Shown one piece after another: positions 63,469 through 64,000 of a stretch of 64,000 bases of DNA. Positions within the stretch are counted from its first letter, which is position 1, and each line of letters opens with the position of its first letter. Made by a program: the position numbers and the translations under genes. Source of the stretch: Alkaliphilus metalliredigens QYMF (lineage in GTDB: Bacteria; Bacillota; Clostridia; Peptostreptococcales; Natronincolaceae); the NCBI RefSeq assembly GCF_000016985.1, contig NC_009633.1, positions 1,860,001 through 1,924,000 of the forward strand. Direction: 5' to 3'. The notes under the pieces were generated by a model, which saw only the letters and a program-made list of their open reading frames with translations, was not told where the DNA came from and made no database searches.

Positions 63469-63900
63469 ATGGATAAAAGTAAGCTTTATATGGGAATGAG
63501 GTTGAAGATGTTTTTTACAATGTTTATCATGTTAGTCATGTTTCAAATCATTATCGGACTTATATTTTCTAATAGTGAAATTTATTGGAGCACTGTTATG
63601 ATAATTTCTGTAATGTTTAGTGTGTTTGGTGCCGCCCAATATAAAAGGGCGGTCATAGGGATACCAATTGAAGATAAAGAGGCTTTTAAGCGATTTCTCA
63701 GGGAGTATCTAGAATGTGCTGGAGTGAAAATTGTTAGTGAAAACAAGGATACTTTTATTTTAAAGCCTAAGTTCGATTTGATTACCTATAGGTGGATAGT
63801 GAAAGAAGAACTGAGCATTAATCTATCAGAAAATCAGGCAACCATCGTCGGTCCAAGTTCATATGTAAACAAAATTAAATTGATTGTGGATACGAATTGA
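63469..63900 (+). CDS. Small membrane protein with a C-terminal cytosolic domain
   Basis: 143 residues from the ATG at 63469 behind gaaggggtgggcgg. Two helices (about 12-32 and 38-55), then an alpha/beta domain of about 85 residues (FKRFLREYLECAGVKIVSEN). Family unknown. Confidence 0.6.
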   Translation: MDKSKLYMGMRLKMFFTMFIMLVMFQIIIGLIFSNSEIYWSTVMIISVMFSVFGAAQYKRAVIGIPIEDKEAFKRFLREYLECAGVKIVSENKDTFILKPKFDLITYRWIVKEELSINLSENQATIVGPSSYVNKIKLIVDTN

Positions 63901-63972
63901 TATATATAAGAATCCAACAACCCTTTGTATATTTGTATATGAAGGTGAATCAAGTAAAGGAGGGAAGTGCAA

Positions 63973-64000
63973 ATGATACTGGGAATAGGGATGCCTGAAC
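63973..64000 (+). CDS. Start of a gene that continues beyond the window
   Basis: The ATG at 63973 follows aaaggaggg. Only MILGIGMPE is visible, so no product can be assigned. Confidence 0.5.

Overview
The window looks like chromosomal DNA of a low-GC, Gram-positive anaerobe of the Clostridia. Strong AGGAGG-type ribosome sites, TTG/GTG starts, GAAC-N4-GTTC LexA boxes, a FlaG homologue, SLH anchoring and DUF2922 point there. The gene set resembles Alkaliphilus and relatives, but genus is inference only. Much of it is accessory DNA full of insertion sequences (IS), IS fragments, repeats and decayed genes.

Layout. 0.2-1.7 kb: IS whose transposase has one in-frame TGA. 1.7-3.4 kb: hairpin elements, an RNA-like repeat fragment and an SOS operon (LexA box, conserved small protein, LexA-type DNA-binding protein). 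3.5-5.1 kb: decayed MBL-fold lipoprotein. 6-9.9 kb: intact IS1182/IS5-like IS abutting a 5'-truncated nSTAND-type NTPase. 10.2-12.3 kb: zinc-ribbon/VWA surface protein and a small zinc-ribbon protein. 12.4-16.2 kb: IS30 remnant carrying a palindromic insertion, a tRNA-Arg 3' fragment (integration scar) and a complete IS21. 16.4-21.5 kb: small lipoproteins, membrane proteins, a methyltransferase and a VOC protein, separated by repeats. 21.6-23.9 kb: second istAB. 25-26.3 kb: SOS-controlled dinB with a frameshift. 27-30.5 kb: two-component system and flaG. 30.6-35.1 kb: large lectin/BspA/InlB-repeat/SLH protein. 35.3-36.1 kb: fullest copy of a non-coding, RNA-like repeat. 36.4-38.3 kb: nested IS66 ends fused to a broken DMT transporter. 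38.4-42.8 kb: TetR regulator with its operator, a truncated SDR joined to a ferredoxin fragment, a phosphoesterase and a methyltransferase. 43.1-46 kb: primase-helicase-PLD protein of the TOTE type. 46.9-52.5 kb: lipoproteins and small membrane proteins. 53-54.9 kb: DUF2922 cluster divergent from an unknown gene behind a third LexA box. 55.4-64 kb: two near-identical sigma/anti-sigma pairs interleaved with small membrane-anchored and lipoprotein genes.

Three themes stand out. First, a roughly 800-nt structured non-coding element (35332-36127) has partial relatives at 2200-2545, 26435-26765 and 52801-52855; stems are retained while sequence changes, as expected of a large ncRNA. Second, three LexA-box loci are dispersed, each within about 2 kb of such a fragment, suggesting that one ancestral SOS locus was broken up. 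Third, duplicated sigma/anti-sigma modules and repeats with conserved hairpins sit among families of small envelope proteins, suggesting a lineage-specific envelope-signalling region that expands by duplication. Two candidate conflict proteins (nSTAND NTPase, TOTE primase-helicase) add a defence flavour.
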